Source: Novosphingobium sp. UBA6722
Lineage (GTDB): Bacteria > Pseudomonadota > Alphaproteobacteria > Sphingomonadales > Sphingomonadaceae
DNA: 8,032 nt
Assembly (NCBI GenBank): GCA_002454125.1
Contig: DKII01000068.1
Location: 263 to 8,294, forward strand
Direction of reading: 5' to 3'
Program-made: the position numbers and the translations under genes
The notes under the pieces: model-generated
Databases searched by the model: none
What the model was told of the DNA's origin: nothing
The model's input: the letters and a program-made list of their open reading frames with translations, nothing else
Shown here: piece after piece, positions 1 through 6,882 of the stretch
Layout of the letters: the number at the start of each line of letters is the position of its first letter
Position numbering within the stretch: the stretch's first letter is position 1

Positions 1-782
1 TGGCCAAGCAGATCCCCGGCAAGGAGGAGTTCCACGAAACGCTGCGCTATTTCGCCCGGATTGTCGAACTGCGCGGCGTCGACCTGCGGCTAAACACCCG
101 GGTCGATGCGGCGCAGCTCAAGGCCATGGGCTTTGACGAAGTGGTGGTTGCCACCGGGATCACGCCGCGCACCCCGGCCCTGCCCGGGATCGATCACCCG
201 AAGGTGGCGCGCTACATCGACGTGATCCAGGGCAAGGCCCAGGTCGGCCAGAAGGTGGCGATCATGGGCGCCGGCGGGATCGGCTTCGACGTGGCCGAAC
301 TGATCACCCACGCCGGGACCAGCGCCGCGCTCGACATCGATACCTTTGCCCGCGAATGGGGCGTCGATTTCAAGAACCACCCGCGCGGCGGCGTGACCGG
401 GATCGAGCCGCAGGTCGCCAGCAACGGACGCGAAGTGACCCTGCTGCAGCGCAAGGCGACCCCGGTTGGCCAGGGCCTCGGCAAGACCACCGGCTGGACG
501 CACCGGCTGACCCTGCAGCGGCGCGGGGTCAAGATGGTGTCAGGGGTCGACTACGTGAAGATCGACGATGCCGGGCTGCATTGCACGATCGGCGGCGAGC
601 CGGCCGTGCTCGATGTCGATACGGTGATCGTCTGCGCCGGCCAGGAACCGGCGCGCGGCCTCTACGACGATCTGGTTGCGCTGGGCGTTCCCGCTCAGCT
701 GATCGGCGGCGCCTACGAGGCCAGCGAACTCGACGCCAAGCGCGCAATCAAGCAGGCCACCGAGCTGGCGATTGCGATGTGA
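1..782 (+). CDS. fadH: NADPH-dependent 2,4-dienoyl-CoA reductase, C-terminal part (5' end outside window)
   Basis: Reduces 2,4-dienoyl-CoA to 3-enoyl-CoA with NADPH, letting beta-oxidation handle unsaturated fatty acids with double bonds at even positions; a cytosolic flavin and iron-sulfur enzyme of the Old Yellow Enzyme-like family. The visible frame runs from base 3 to a TGA at 780-782 and gives 259 residues, against about 670 for the whole protein, so the TIM-barrel and Fe-S part is missing to the left. Seen: AKQIPGKEEFHETLRY at the start, VATGITPRTP (residues 49-58), a Rossmann GAGGIG (89-94), QRKATPVGQGLGKTTGW (149-165) and CAGQEP (211-216). These follow the E. coli FadH sequence closely as I remember it. 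The gene converges on the uronate operon with only 16 bases between stops. It has no evident functional link to its neighbours. Family identity is very secure; substrate range is by homology. Confidence 0.95.
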   Translation, partial: AKQIPGKEEFHETLRYFARIVELRGVDLRLNTRVDAAQLKAMGFDEVVVATGITPRTPALPGIDHPKVARYIDVIQGKAQVGQKVAIMGAGGIGFDVAELITHAGTSAALDIDTFAREWGVDFKNHPRGGVTGIEPQVASNGREVTLLQRKATPVGQGLGKTTGWTHRLTLQRRGVKMVSGVDYVKIDDAGLHCTIGGEPAVLDVDTVIVCAGQEPARGLYDDLVALGVPAQLIGGAYEASELDAKRAIKQATELAIAM

Positions 783-798
783 GGTGCGCCGCAGCCGG

Positions 799-2181
799 CT
801 ATGTGCGCAGCCCTGTCGGTGACGACGGGATGGCAGCGATTGCGGCGCAGTCGGCCTCGGCCGGGTGCCAAGTATCGCCCATCAAGCCGCCTGGTCCAAA
901 CAGGTGGCTGCAAGGGTCTGAGCCGGCGGCGGCCGCGGACAGCTCGGCGGCACGGGGATCATCGACCGGTCCGTTCGCGCCGCGCAGGTGGCGGATCCAG
1001 GCGGCCAGCCCCGTCCGGATCGCCGGACATTCGCGGCCTCTGGTCTGATTGGCGGCCAGCGTATCCAACCAGCGCTGCGGCAGCTTCTGGCTGCCGTCCA
1101 TCGCGATCTGGATCAGTCGGTGGTTGAGCGCCGGGTTGGCGAAGCGTTCGATCAGGGCAGAGGCGTAAGCGGCTAGGTCCTGCCCTGCTCCGGCGGCAAT
1201 CGTCGGCGCGGCTTCCTCGCGCAGCAGCGCTTCAACCATGGGACGCAGCGCTGGATCGGCGACCGCTTCGTGGACATAGGTGTGCCCATGGGCCAGCCCG
1301 ACATAGGCCAGGAACGAGTGCGCGCCATTGAGCATCCGCAGCTTGGCGGTTTCATATGGACGGACATCGCTGACCAGTTCGGCCCCAACCGCTTCCCAGC
1401 GCGGGCGCGGGCCGGCGAAACGGTCCTCGATCACCCACTGGCTGAACGGTTCGGTCAGAACCGCAGCCTGGTCCTCCACTCCAATCCGGGCAGCCAGCTC
1501 AGCCCGGTCGGCATCGGTGGTTGCGGGGACGATGCGGTCAACCATGGTCGAGGGACAGGCACATTCAGCCTCGAACCAGGCCAGCAGAGCGGGATCATGG
1601 CGGTCAAGGTACTGGGCCATCAAGCGGGACAGCTGCTGGCCGTTGTCGGCCAGGTTGTCGCAGCACAGCAGCGTCAGGCCCGGCAGGCCAGCATCATGGC
1701 GGCGGCGCAGGCCTTCCGCGATCAGCGCGTAGAGCGAGCCGCTATCGGCCAGAGCAAAGTCGAGGCTGCCGTCAGCCACGCGGCAATAGCCCTTCTCGGT
1801 CACGGTCAGGCTGACGATGTGGCAGGCCGGATCGGCAAGGCGGTCGATCACTTCAGCGCGCTGATCCCGCGCCACCAGCACTTCGCGCGCGGCACCGACC
1901 AGCCGGCTCTGCCAGCCCGCCTCGGACCGCTCGGTCACAGTGTAGAGGCCGTCCTGCGGATTCATCTGCTCGGCCACACCTGGCGAGCGCAAGGAAACAC
2001 CCGTAATCGCCCAGTCGCGGTCGCCCGCTGCCATGGCCAGGTCAGTGTACCAGGCCTGGTGCGCGCGGTGGAAGGCGCCGATGCCCAAGTGGACGATGCC
2101 GCTCGCCTGGCCTTCGCGGTCATAGCCGTAGCGGGTCACCGCACTGCCCAGCGCACCCAGATTGGCGAGCGACAGCCTCAC
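799..2181 (-). CDS. uxuB: Mannitol dehydrogenase family protein, probable D-fructuronate reductase
   Basis: Probably reduces D-fructuronate to D-mannonate with NADH, the step after UxaC. Long-chain polyol dehydrogenase family, cytosolic. With a GTG start at 2181 it has 460 residues, near the usual 460-490. Seen: N-terminal GIGAFHRAH (33-41), family signature STMVDRIVPAT (211-221), and the catalytic K-x4-N-x2-H spacing as K280, N285, H288 in AKLRMLNGAHSF. The frame stays open upstream to an ATG at 2244, but that would overlap uxaC by 67 bases with a non-family, Arg/Gly-rich leader. The GTG shares GTGA with the uxaC stop, which points to translational coupling; no strong Shine-Dalgarno sequence is visible before it. 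The family also contains mannitol 2-dehydrogenases and tagaturonate reductases, and sequence alone does not separate them. The assignment to fructuronate rests on coupling to uxaC. Confidence 0.85.
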   Translation of the reverse strand: MRLSLANLGALGSAVTRYGYDREGQASGIVHLGIGAFHRAHQAWYTDLAMAAGDRDWAITGVSLRSPGVAEQMNPQDGLYTVTERSEAGWQSRLVGAAREVLVARDQRAEVIDRLADPACHIVSLTVTEKGYCRVADGSLDFALADSGSLYALIAEGLRRRHDAGLPGLTLLCCDNLADNGQQLSRLMAQYLDRHDPALLAWFEAECACPSTMVDRIVPATTDADRAELAARIGVEDQAAVLTEPFSQWVIEDRFAGPRPRWEAVGAELVSDVRPYETAKLRMLNGAHSFLAYVGLAHGHTYVHEAVADPALRPMVEALLREEAAPTIAAGAGQDLAAYASALIERFANPALNHRLIQIAMDGSQKLPQRWLDTLAANQTRGRECPAIRTGLAAWIRHLRGANGPVDDPRAAELSAAAAGSDPCSHLFGPGGLMGDTWHPAEADCAAIAAIPSSPTGLRT

Positions 2182-3578
2182 AGCTTGTAGGCCGCCTTGG
2201 CGAGATTGTAGGTCAGGTCCTGGGCCAGTTCGGCGGCTTCCCAATCCTCAAGCCGGTGCTCCATCACCAGTTCGGCCAGGAACCCGCAGTCGATGCGCCG
2301 CGCCACATCATGACGCGCCGGGATCGAGAGGAAGGCGCGGGTGTCGTCATTAAATCCGACCGTATTGTAGAAACCCGCCGTCTCGGTGCACATCCGGCGG
2401 AAGCGGCGCATCCCTTCGGGGCTGTCGTGGAACCACCACGCCGGACCAAGCTTGAGCACCGGATAGTGCCCCGCCAGCGGTGCCAGCTCGCGGGCATAGG
2501 CGCTTTCATCGAGCGTGAAGAGGATCAGCGACAGGCGGTTGTCATTGCCGAAGCGGTCGAGCAGCGGCTTCAGCGCGTGGACATAGTCGGTGCGGGTCGG
2601 GATGTCCGCGCCCTTGTCGCGGCCGAGCGCGGCGAAGACCTGCGCGTTGTGGTTGCGGAACGAGCCGGGGTGGAGCTGCATCACCAGGCCATCGTCGATG
2701 CTCATCGCCGCCATTTCGGTCAGCATCTGGGCGCGGAACAGTTCGGCCTCGGCGGGCGTGAAACTGCCGCTGGTGACCTTGGCGAACAGCGCGGCGGACT
2801 CAGCGGCAGACAGGTTGGCCGTCTGCGCCGTCGGGTGGCCGTGATCGGTGCTGGTTGCACCCATCGAGGCGAAGAAGGCACGACGCTGGCGGTGTGCAGC
2901 GAGGTATCCGGTCCAGCTGAAGGTATCCTCGCCCGTCAGGTCGGCCAGGGTCTTGAGGTTTTCGCGGAAGCCTTCGAACTCCGGATCGACCACCGGATCG
3001 GGGCGATAGGCGGTGATCACCTTGCCCTGCCAGCCCGAAGCGCGGATTGCGGCGTGATGCTGCAAGCTGTCGATCGGGCTTTCGGTCGTGGCGATCACTT
3101 CGATGTTGTAGCGCTCGAACAGCGCGCGCGGACGGAAGGCGACACTGGCGAGCATTTCGGTGATCGTGTCGTAATAGAGATCGGACGTCTCGGCGCAGAG
3201 CTGCACGCCCATGCCAAAGACCTCGGCAAAGACCCAATCGAGCCACATCCGCGAGGGGGTCCCGCGGAAGAGGTAATAGCGCTCGGCAAACAAGCGCCAG
3301 CTTGCACGCGGGTCGGCCGCCGGGTTGCCGATGCCCAGATCGGCCAGCGGCACGCCCTGCGAATAGAGCATCCGGAACACGTAATGGTCCGGGTGAAGCA
3401 GCAGTTCGGCGGCGTTGCCGAAATTGGCATCGGTCGCGAACCATTCGGGATCGGTGTGCCCGTGGGGGCTGATGATCGGCAGGTCCTTCACCGTCCCATA
3501 GAGTGAACGCGCCAGATCGCGCGTCGCCGGATCGGCCGGCAACAGGCGATCAGGGTGAAGGTTGAGGGCAGGCGTCAT
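2178..3578 (-). CDS. uxaC: Glucuronate isomerase (uronate isomerase)
   Basis: Interconverts D-glucuronate and D-fructuronate (and D-galacturonate and D-tagaturonate), entering the hexuronate pathway that leads through mannonate to 2-keto-3-deoxygluconate. It belongs to the amidohydrolase superfamily and is cytosolic. The 466-residue length matches the family (about 470). Seen: the N-terminal metal-binding H-x-H in ISPHGHTDPEWF (H39, H41), TDHGHPT (244-250), the WWFHDSPEGMRRF block (381-393), NDDTRAF (410-416) and the C-terminal SIPARHDVARR (418-428). The ATG at 3578 is preceded by GGAG six bases upstream (3585-3588), which supports this start. It is the first intact gene of a two-gene operon; its TGA overlaps the GTG of the reductase gene. 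Mannonate dehydratase and KDG kinase/aldolase genes are not in the window. The nearest upstream same-strand sequence is an esterase-like remnant. Identity is secure. Confidence 0.96.
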   Translation of the reverse strand: MTPALNLHPDRLLPADPATRDLARSLYGTVKDLPIISPHGHTDPEWFATDANFGNAAELLLHPDHYVFRMLYSQGVPLADLGIGNPAADPRASWRLFAERYYLFRGTPSRMWLDWVFAEVFGMGVQLCAETSDLYYDTITEMLASVAFRPRALFERYNIEVIATTESPIDSLQHHAAIRASGWQGKVITAYRPDPVVDPEFEGFRENLKTLADLTGEDTFSWTGYLAAHRQRRAFFASMGATSTDHGHPTAQTANLSAAESAALFAKVTSGSFTPAEAELFRAQMLTEMAAMSIDDGLVMQLHPGSFRNHNAQVFAALGRDKGADIPTRTDYVHALKPLLDRFGNDNRLSLILFTLDESAYARELAPLAGHYPVLKLGPAWWFHDSPEGMRRFRRMCTETAGFYNTVGFNDDTRAFLSIPARHDVARRIDCGFLAELVMEHRLEDWEAAELAQDLTYNLAKAAYKL

Positions 3579-3584
3579 GAGCGG

Positions 3585-3588
3585 CTCC
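3585..3588 (-). promoter_or_regulatory. Ribosome binding site of uxaC
   Basis: Read on the minus strand this is GGAG, six bases before the ATG at 3578. It supports that start over any upstream or internal alternative. Confidence 0.6.
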
Positions 3589-3605
3589 GAAATCGATTCG
3601 TGCGG

Positions 3606-3640
3606 GTCATTGCCACAGCTTTACCGCCAATGACACCGGT
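3606..3640. promoter_or_regulatory. Candidate operator: inverted repeat upstream of uxaC
   Basis: Two perfect 7-base arms, GTCATTG (3606-3612) and CAATGAC (3628-3634), face each other across 15 bases, 28-60 bases upstream of the uxaC start. The right arm runs into ACCGGT (3635-3640), itself a 6-base palindrome, giving CAATGACACCGGT. Even palindromes centred on a CG step are typical of LacI-family sites that control sugar-acid operons, so binding by a uronate-responsive regulator is plausible. No regulator gene lies in the window, no clear -35/-10 pair was found around it, and 7-base arms can occur by chance. Tentative. Confidence 0.3.
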
Positions 3641-3660
3641 TTTCCCATTGATCTGAACAG

Positions 3661-3807
3661 TCATGCCAGCCACCCTGTGCTCCGCCCGAAATCAAGCAGG
3701 TGTTCCGGCCAGTCGGCGACTGGCAACCCGGCCGTGTGGCGCATGCCAAAACCGTGGCCGCCGCGCGCATGCAGCTGTGTTTCGACTGCAACGCCATTGG
3801 CACGCTT
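3661..3807 (-). pseudogene. Remnant of an alpha/beta-hydrolase (acetyl esterase type), C-terminal ~48 codons only
   Basis: On the minus strand, upstream of uxaC and in the same direction, a frame ending in TGA at 3661-3663 reads ANGVAVETQLHARGGHGFGM and then a tail containing GLPVADWPEHLLDF and a final GWLA. This matches the usual end of esterases of the acetyl/acetylxylan type: a V-P-V-E-x-H strand, the catalytic histidine in GGHGFG, then the W-P-x-x-L-L-D-F/W last helix. The nucleophile Ser and acid Asp would lie far upstream and are absent. The frame continues open to about 3927, but that part is Arg/Pro-rich and unlike the family, and it overlaps the start of the MAPEG gene. The simplest reading is a gene cut by deletion near 3807-3825. 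An esterase next to uxaC fits a former glucuronoxylan-type cluster. Function of the remnant is not expected. Assignment is from remembered family pattern, without alignment. Confidence 0.55.
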
Positions 3808-3925
3808 TGGCCGGAACGGGGGCGGGCGGGTCAGCTCGCGCCGCGTCAGCCACAAAAATGCGAGTTGCCGCGCTGCTTCGCCTGACCCAGCCTCGGCGCC
3901 TTCCAGACGAAAGGCACAGGCAAGC

Positions 3926-4330
3926 ATGACCGATCCATACAGCTATGTCGTGATCGTCAGCGCGCTGGCGCTGCTGGCCTATTACTTCACCCTGCTAATG
4001 GCGGGACTGGCACGGGGGCGCTTCAAGATCGAGCCACCGTCCCACAGCGGGCCGCCTGAATATGAACGCTATGTCCGCGCGCACCAGAACACGCTGGAGC
4101 ACCTGGCGCTGTTCCTGCCAGGCCTGTGGCTGTTTGCCTATGTCGTCAGCCCGGTGTGGGCGGCGGGGATCGGCGCGATCTGGCCGTTCATGCGGGTGCT
4201 CTATGCGCTGGGCTATCACAAGGCGGCCGAGAAGCGGCTGATCCCGCTCTATATCTCGATGCCGCCGATCTACATCTTCGTGCTCGGCTCGCTGATTGGC
4301 GGGATTTTGCGCGTGGCGAACGCCGGGTAG
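3926..4330 (+). CDS. MAPEG family membrane protein
   Basis: A small integral membrane protein of the MAPEG family (membrane-associated proteins in eicosanoid and glutathione metabolism), whose characterised members are trimeric glutathione transferases, peroxidases or leukotriene C4 synthase. It has 134 residues, within the usual 130-150. Seen: a first hydrophobic segment at about 7-28, a polar loop carrying the family signature E45-YERYVRAHQNTLE (R48, R51, H53, N55, E58), then hydrophobic segments at about 60-78, 80-97 and 108-129. The frame is open upstream to 3677, but that stretch is Arg/Pro/Ser-rich, runs antisense to the esterase remnant and is not membrane-like. The ATG at 3926 has AAAGG about 11 bases upstream and directly precedes the conserved N-terminus. 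The gene ends 18 bases from the convergent SDR gene. Substrate unknown; a glutathione-linked detoxification role is only a family inference. Confidence 0.88.
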   Translation: MTDPYSYVVIVSALALLAYYFTLLMAGLARGRFKIEPPSHSGPPEYERYVRAHQNTLEHLALFLPGLWLFAYVVSPVWAAGIGAIWPFMRVLYALGYHKAAEKRLIPLYISMPPIYIFVLGSLIGGILRVANAG

Positions 4331-4343
4331 CCGGCACAGCCGG
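4331..4343. terminator. Short hairpin between convergent genes, possible bidirectional terminator
   Basis: CCGGC-ACA-GCCGG is a perfect 5-bp GC stem with a 3-base loop, starting right after the MAPEG stop and ending five bases before the end of the SDR gene. No T-run follows on either strand, so as an intrinsic terminator it would be weak or depend on other factors. Confidence 0.3.
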
Positions 4344-4348
4344 TCCGC

Positions 4349-5137
4349 CTAGAAGATCGACGTGCCCATCCCGCCATCGACCACCAGCGATTGCCCGGTG
4401 ACGAAACTGGCCTGATCGCTGCAGAACATGGCGACCAGCGCGCCGAGCTCCTCGGCATCGCCAAAGCGCCCGGCGGGAATGCGCACGGCCTTCACGAAGG
4501 CGGCCACTTCCTCGTCATAGGATCGCCCGTTGGCCGCGGCGCGCGGGCCCAGCATCTCCTCGATCCCCGGCGTGTGGTGCATCCCTGGCAGCACCGAATT
4601 GATCGTCACGTTATGCGGTGCCAGCTCCTTCGAGATCGCGTGGCAATAATTGGCCAGTGCCGCGCGCGGCGGACCGGAGAGCACGCGCATCGCCGCCGGA
4701 TACTTCGCCGCCCCGGTGCTGATATTGACGATCCGCCCCCAGCGCCGCTCGACCATCGGCCCGGAGACAGCCTTGATGTAATCGATCGGGCTGAGCAGCG
4801 CCGTCGCCACCGCGCGTTCAAGCTCCTCGCGCGAAACATCGCGGAAATCGCCGGTGAAAGGCGGCGGCGCGCAGGTGGCCACGAAGATATCGGGGTCGGG
4901 GCACGCGCCCAGGATCGCCGCCCGGCCCGCATCGCTGGCGTGATCGGCGATGATCGCGCGCACTTTCGCGCCGGTCTCGGCGGTGATCGCAGCGCAGGTC
5001 GCCTCCAGCCGCTCGGCTCCGCGCGCCGAGATGAACACCTCGGCCCCCTCGCGCGCCAGGGCCAGCGCCGCCCCGCGCCCCATGCCCGCACTGCCGCCAT
5101 TGATCAGCGCCTTGCGCCCCGCGATCCTCAGATCCAT
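4349..5137 (-). CDS. SDR-fold protein lacking the catalytic Tyr/Lys pair (3-oxoacyl-ACP reductase-like)
   Basis: Short-chain dehydrogenase/reductase fold, 262 residues, the usual size for classical SDRs. Seen: a modified dinucleotide loop NGGSAGMG (13-20, classical TGxxxGxG), VFISARGAERLE (34-45), WGRIVNIST (133-141), HNVTINSVLPG (175-185) and a classical C-terminus with VTGQSLVVDGG (246-256). Key positions differ: where Tyr-x-x-x-Lys should follow the NIS strand there is S154-G-P-P-R158, the NNAG motif reads ATCA (87-90), and the structural Asn of the tetrad is not evident. CDD has a subgroup of BKR-like SDRs without a perfect cofactor motif or tetrad, and this may belong there. ATG at 5137 is chosen over an in-frame start at 5233 because GAGGG stands seven bases before it and homology begins there. 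Divergent from the ATPase gene and convergent with the MAPEG gene. Fold secure; substrate and even catalysis uncertain. Confidence 0.85.
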   Translation of the reverse strand: MDLRIAGRKALINGGSAGMGRGAALALAREGAEVFISARGAERLEATCAAITAETGAKVRAIIADHASDAGRAAILGACPDPDIFVATCAPPPFTGDFRDVSREELERAVATALLSPIDYIKAVSGPMVERRWGRIVNISTGAAKYPAAMRVLSGPPRAALANYCHAISKELAPHNVTINSVLPGMHHTPGIEEMLGPRAAANGRSYDEEVAAFVKAVRIPAGRFGDAEELGALVAMFCSDQASFVTGQSLVVDGGMGTSIF

Positions 5138-5144
5138 TGCACTA

Positions 5145-5149
5145 CCCTC
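5145..5149 (-). promoter_or_regulatory. Ribosome binding site of the SDR-fold gene
   Basis: GAGGG on the minus strand, seven bases before the ATG at 5137. It decides this start against the in-frame upstream candidates at 5233 and 5170, whose extra N-terminus does not look like an SDR. Confidence 0.65.
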
Positions 5150-5418
5150 AACAGCATCCTGCCGCGTCATACAGGAACTGCCGCCAGTAATGCCACCGCG
5201 ATCGACCCCGAGATCGGCGATGACTTGCCCCACCGGGGCGGCCCGGCCGCGATCCTGATCACCTCACAGCCCGCCCTCGGTTGCGGGCAAGACGCTCGAA
5301 GCGATGCGTGGGAGCAGCGCACAGATCCGGTCGCCGCAGCGCTCGCCCGCCACCAAAGCTGTTGGAAACGCCCTGCATCGGTTGGCCCGAATCTGTGCTG
5401 GCCTCTAGGCCCAGCCCT

Positions 5419-6882
5419 GTGAGCGCGCCCATCCAGATCGGTACCGACCAGCACGGCCAGGCCATCAGCCTCGATATCGAGGAGCTGCTGGCCACCCGCC
5501 TGCTCGTCCAGGGCAACAGCGGCTCGGGCAAGTCGCACCTCCTGCGCCGCCTGCTCGAGGAAAGCGCCGGGATCGTGCAGCAGATCGTGATCGATCCGGA
5601 AGGCGATTTCGTCTCGCTGGCCGAGCTCTTTCCGCACATCGTCGTCGATGGTGCAGCCTATTCGACCCAGGAACTGACGCGCCTCGCCGCCCGGATCCGC
5701 GAGCACCGCGCCTCGGTCGTCCTCGCGCTCGACGGGCTGGAGGTTGAGGCGCAGATGCGCTGCGCCGCGCTGTTCCTTTCCGCGCTGTTCGATGCCCCGC
5801 GCGAGCATTGGTACCCGGCGCTGGTGGTGGTGGACGAGGCGCAGGTCTTCGCCCCCGCAGTCGCCGGCGAAGTCAGCGACGAGGCCCGGCGGCTCAGTCT
5901 GGCCGCCATGACCAACCTGATGTGCCGGGGCCGCAAGCGCGGGCTGGCCGGGATCGTCGCCACCCAACGGCTGGCCAAGCTGGCCAAGAACGTTGCCGCC
6001 GAAGCTTCCAACTTCCTGATGGGGCGGACCTTCCTCGATATCGACATGACCCGCGCGGCCGACCTGCTGGGGATGGAGCGGCGCCAGGCCGAGCAGATCC
6101 GCGATCTGGGTCGCGGGCAGTTCCTGGGGCTTGGCCCGGCGATCAGCCGCCGGCCGATTGCCGTACAGATCGGGGCCGTGCGGACCGGGCCGAAATCGCT
6201 GGTGCAGAAACTCGCCCCGCCGCCAGCCGCTTCGCCCGACGATCTCCACGCCCTGCTCCATGCGGGCCTGCATCTTGAGGAAACCGCAGTCCGTGCGCCC
6301 GAGCCGGTGCTGGTGCGTCCGGCAATCGACGAGCTGATCGGGCAGATTGCGCCCGAAGTGCCTGCGCCAACCCCGCAGCAGCCTGCGTTGCCAAACCAGT
6401 CCGCCGCCGAAGTCGACGCCGCGATCGATGCGATCCTGCGCGAAATGGCAGCAGAGGACGGCTGCACGTACCAGCCAGTCGCCAAGCTCTATCAGGATTT
6501 CACCGTGCGCTGCCGGATGCAGCGACTGACCGCCGGCCAGCTCGACATGGCGGGCTTCCAGCGCCGCTTTGCGATCGCCGTCGCCGGAATCGAGGAACCC
6601 GGCAGCTCCGAGGCCCAGGAGATCCTGCGCATCGCCAGCGTGCTGCCCGACGATCTCCTCGCCCCGTTCCTCGCCATCGCCCGCGCCGCCCAGGCCGGCC
6701 ACCCCTGCCCCGACGATGACGAGCTGGCCGTAATCTATGGCACCAGTTCACCGGGCCGCCTACGCCGACTGCTCGACCATTACGAGAAGACCGGCCTGAT
6801 CGTCGTGCGCACCGATTTCAGCGGCCGCCGCTCGGTCTCGATCCCTGAACTGGGCCTCGCGACTGAGCCGCTCGAGGCCTAG
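5419..6882 (+). CDS. HerA/DUF87-like P-loop ATPase
   Basis: An ATP-binding protein of the HerA-FtsK group, 487 residues from a GTG at 5419. Seen: Walker A GNSGSGKS (32-39), an IDPEGDF strand-loop (58-64) typical of DUF87 proteins, Walker B LVVVDEAQVF (135-144), GRKRG (171-175) and a polar sensor ATQR (181-184). From about 265 to 335 it is Pro/Ala-rich and linker-like, followed by a helical region and a likely winged-helix end (about 434-480, with VIYGTSSPGRLRRLLDHYEKTG). Classical archaeal HerA has an N-terminal HAS barrel and a NurA nuclease partner; here the P-loop starts almost at once and no nuclease gene is adjacent, so a DNA-translocase role is inference only. The frame is open back to a TTG at 5281, but the extra part is Arg/Pro-rich and unlikely to be translated. 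The Shine-Dalgarno before GTG is weak (AGG, nine bases). Family secure, role unknown, exact start moderately sure. Confidence 0.88.
   Translation: MSAPIQIGTDQHGQAISLDIEELLATRLLVQGNSGSGKSHLLRRLLEESAGIVQQIVIDPEGDFVSLAELFPHIVVDGAAYSTQELTRLAARIREHRASVVLALDGLEVEAQMRCAALFLSALFDAPREHWYPALVVVDEAQVFAPAVAGEVSDEARRLSLAAMTNLMCRGRKRGLAGIVATQRLAKLAKNVAAEASNFLMGRTFLDIDMTRAADLLGMERRQAEQIRDLGRGQFLGLGPAISRRPIAVQIGAVRTGPKSLVQKLAPPPAASPDDLHALLHAGLHLEETAVRAPEPVLVRPAIDELIGQIAPEVPAPTPQQPALPNQSAAEVDAAIDAILREMAAEDGCTYQPVAKLYQDFTVRCRMQRLTAGQLDMAGFQRRFAIAVAGIEEPGSSEAQEILRIASVLPDDLLAPFLAIARAAQAGHPCPDDDELAVIYGTSSPGRLRRLLDHYEKTGLIVVRTDFSGRRSVSIPELGLATEPLEA

Noticed and set aside
1270..3506. Long open frames on the plus strand across the uronate operon (about 1270-2190 and 2256-3506)
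   Set aside because: They lie antisense to two genes with clear family motifs. Their translations are Arg/Ala/Gly/His-rich without recognisable domains, as expected from third-position GC in high-GC DNA.
3798..3812. TGGCACGCTTTGGCC resembles a sigma-54 promoter
   Set aside because: The -24 part fits, but the -12 TTGC element is not at the required spacing.
3677..3925. An N-terminal extension of the MAPEG protein by 83 residues
   Set aside because: The extra residues are Arg/Pro/Ser-rich with no family similarity, and this strand is antisense to the esterase-like remnant. The conserved start is at 3926.
5207..5261. Small GC hairpins (GCCCC-ACC-GGGGC and GCGGC-CCG-GCCGC) in the divergent spacer between the SDR and ATPase genes
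   Set aside because: Stems of five pairs without a T-run are expected by chance at this GC content. I see no riboswitch, small gene or clear promoter in the 281-base spacer.
5382..5410. TTGGCC with 17 bases to CTAGGC as a promoter just before the ATPase GTG, implying a leaderless transcript
   Set aside because: The -10 match is poor (at best three of six bases) and GC-rich DNA gives many such pairs.
5167..6702. A 511-codon open frame on the minus strand across the ATPase gene, and a 343-codon plus-strand frame across the SDR gene (4391-5422)
   Set aside because: Both are mirror frames of genes with intact Walker or SDR motifs, have low-complexity composition and no ribosome binding site of note.
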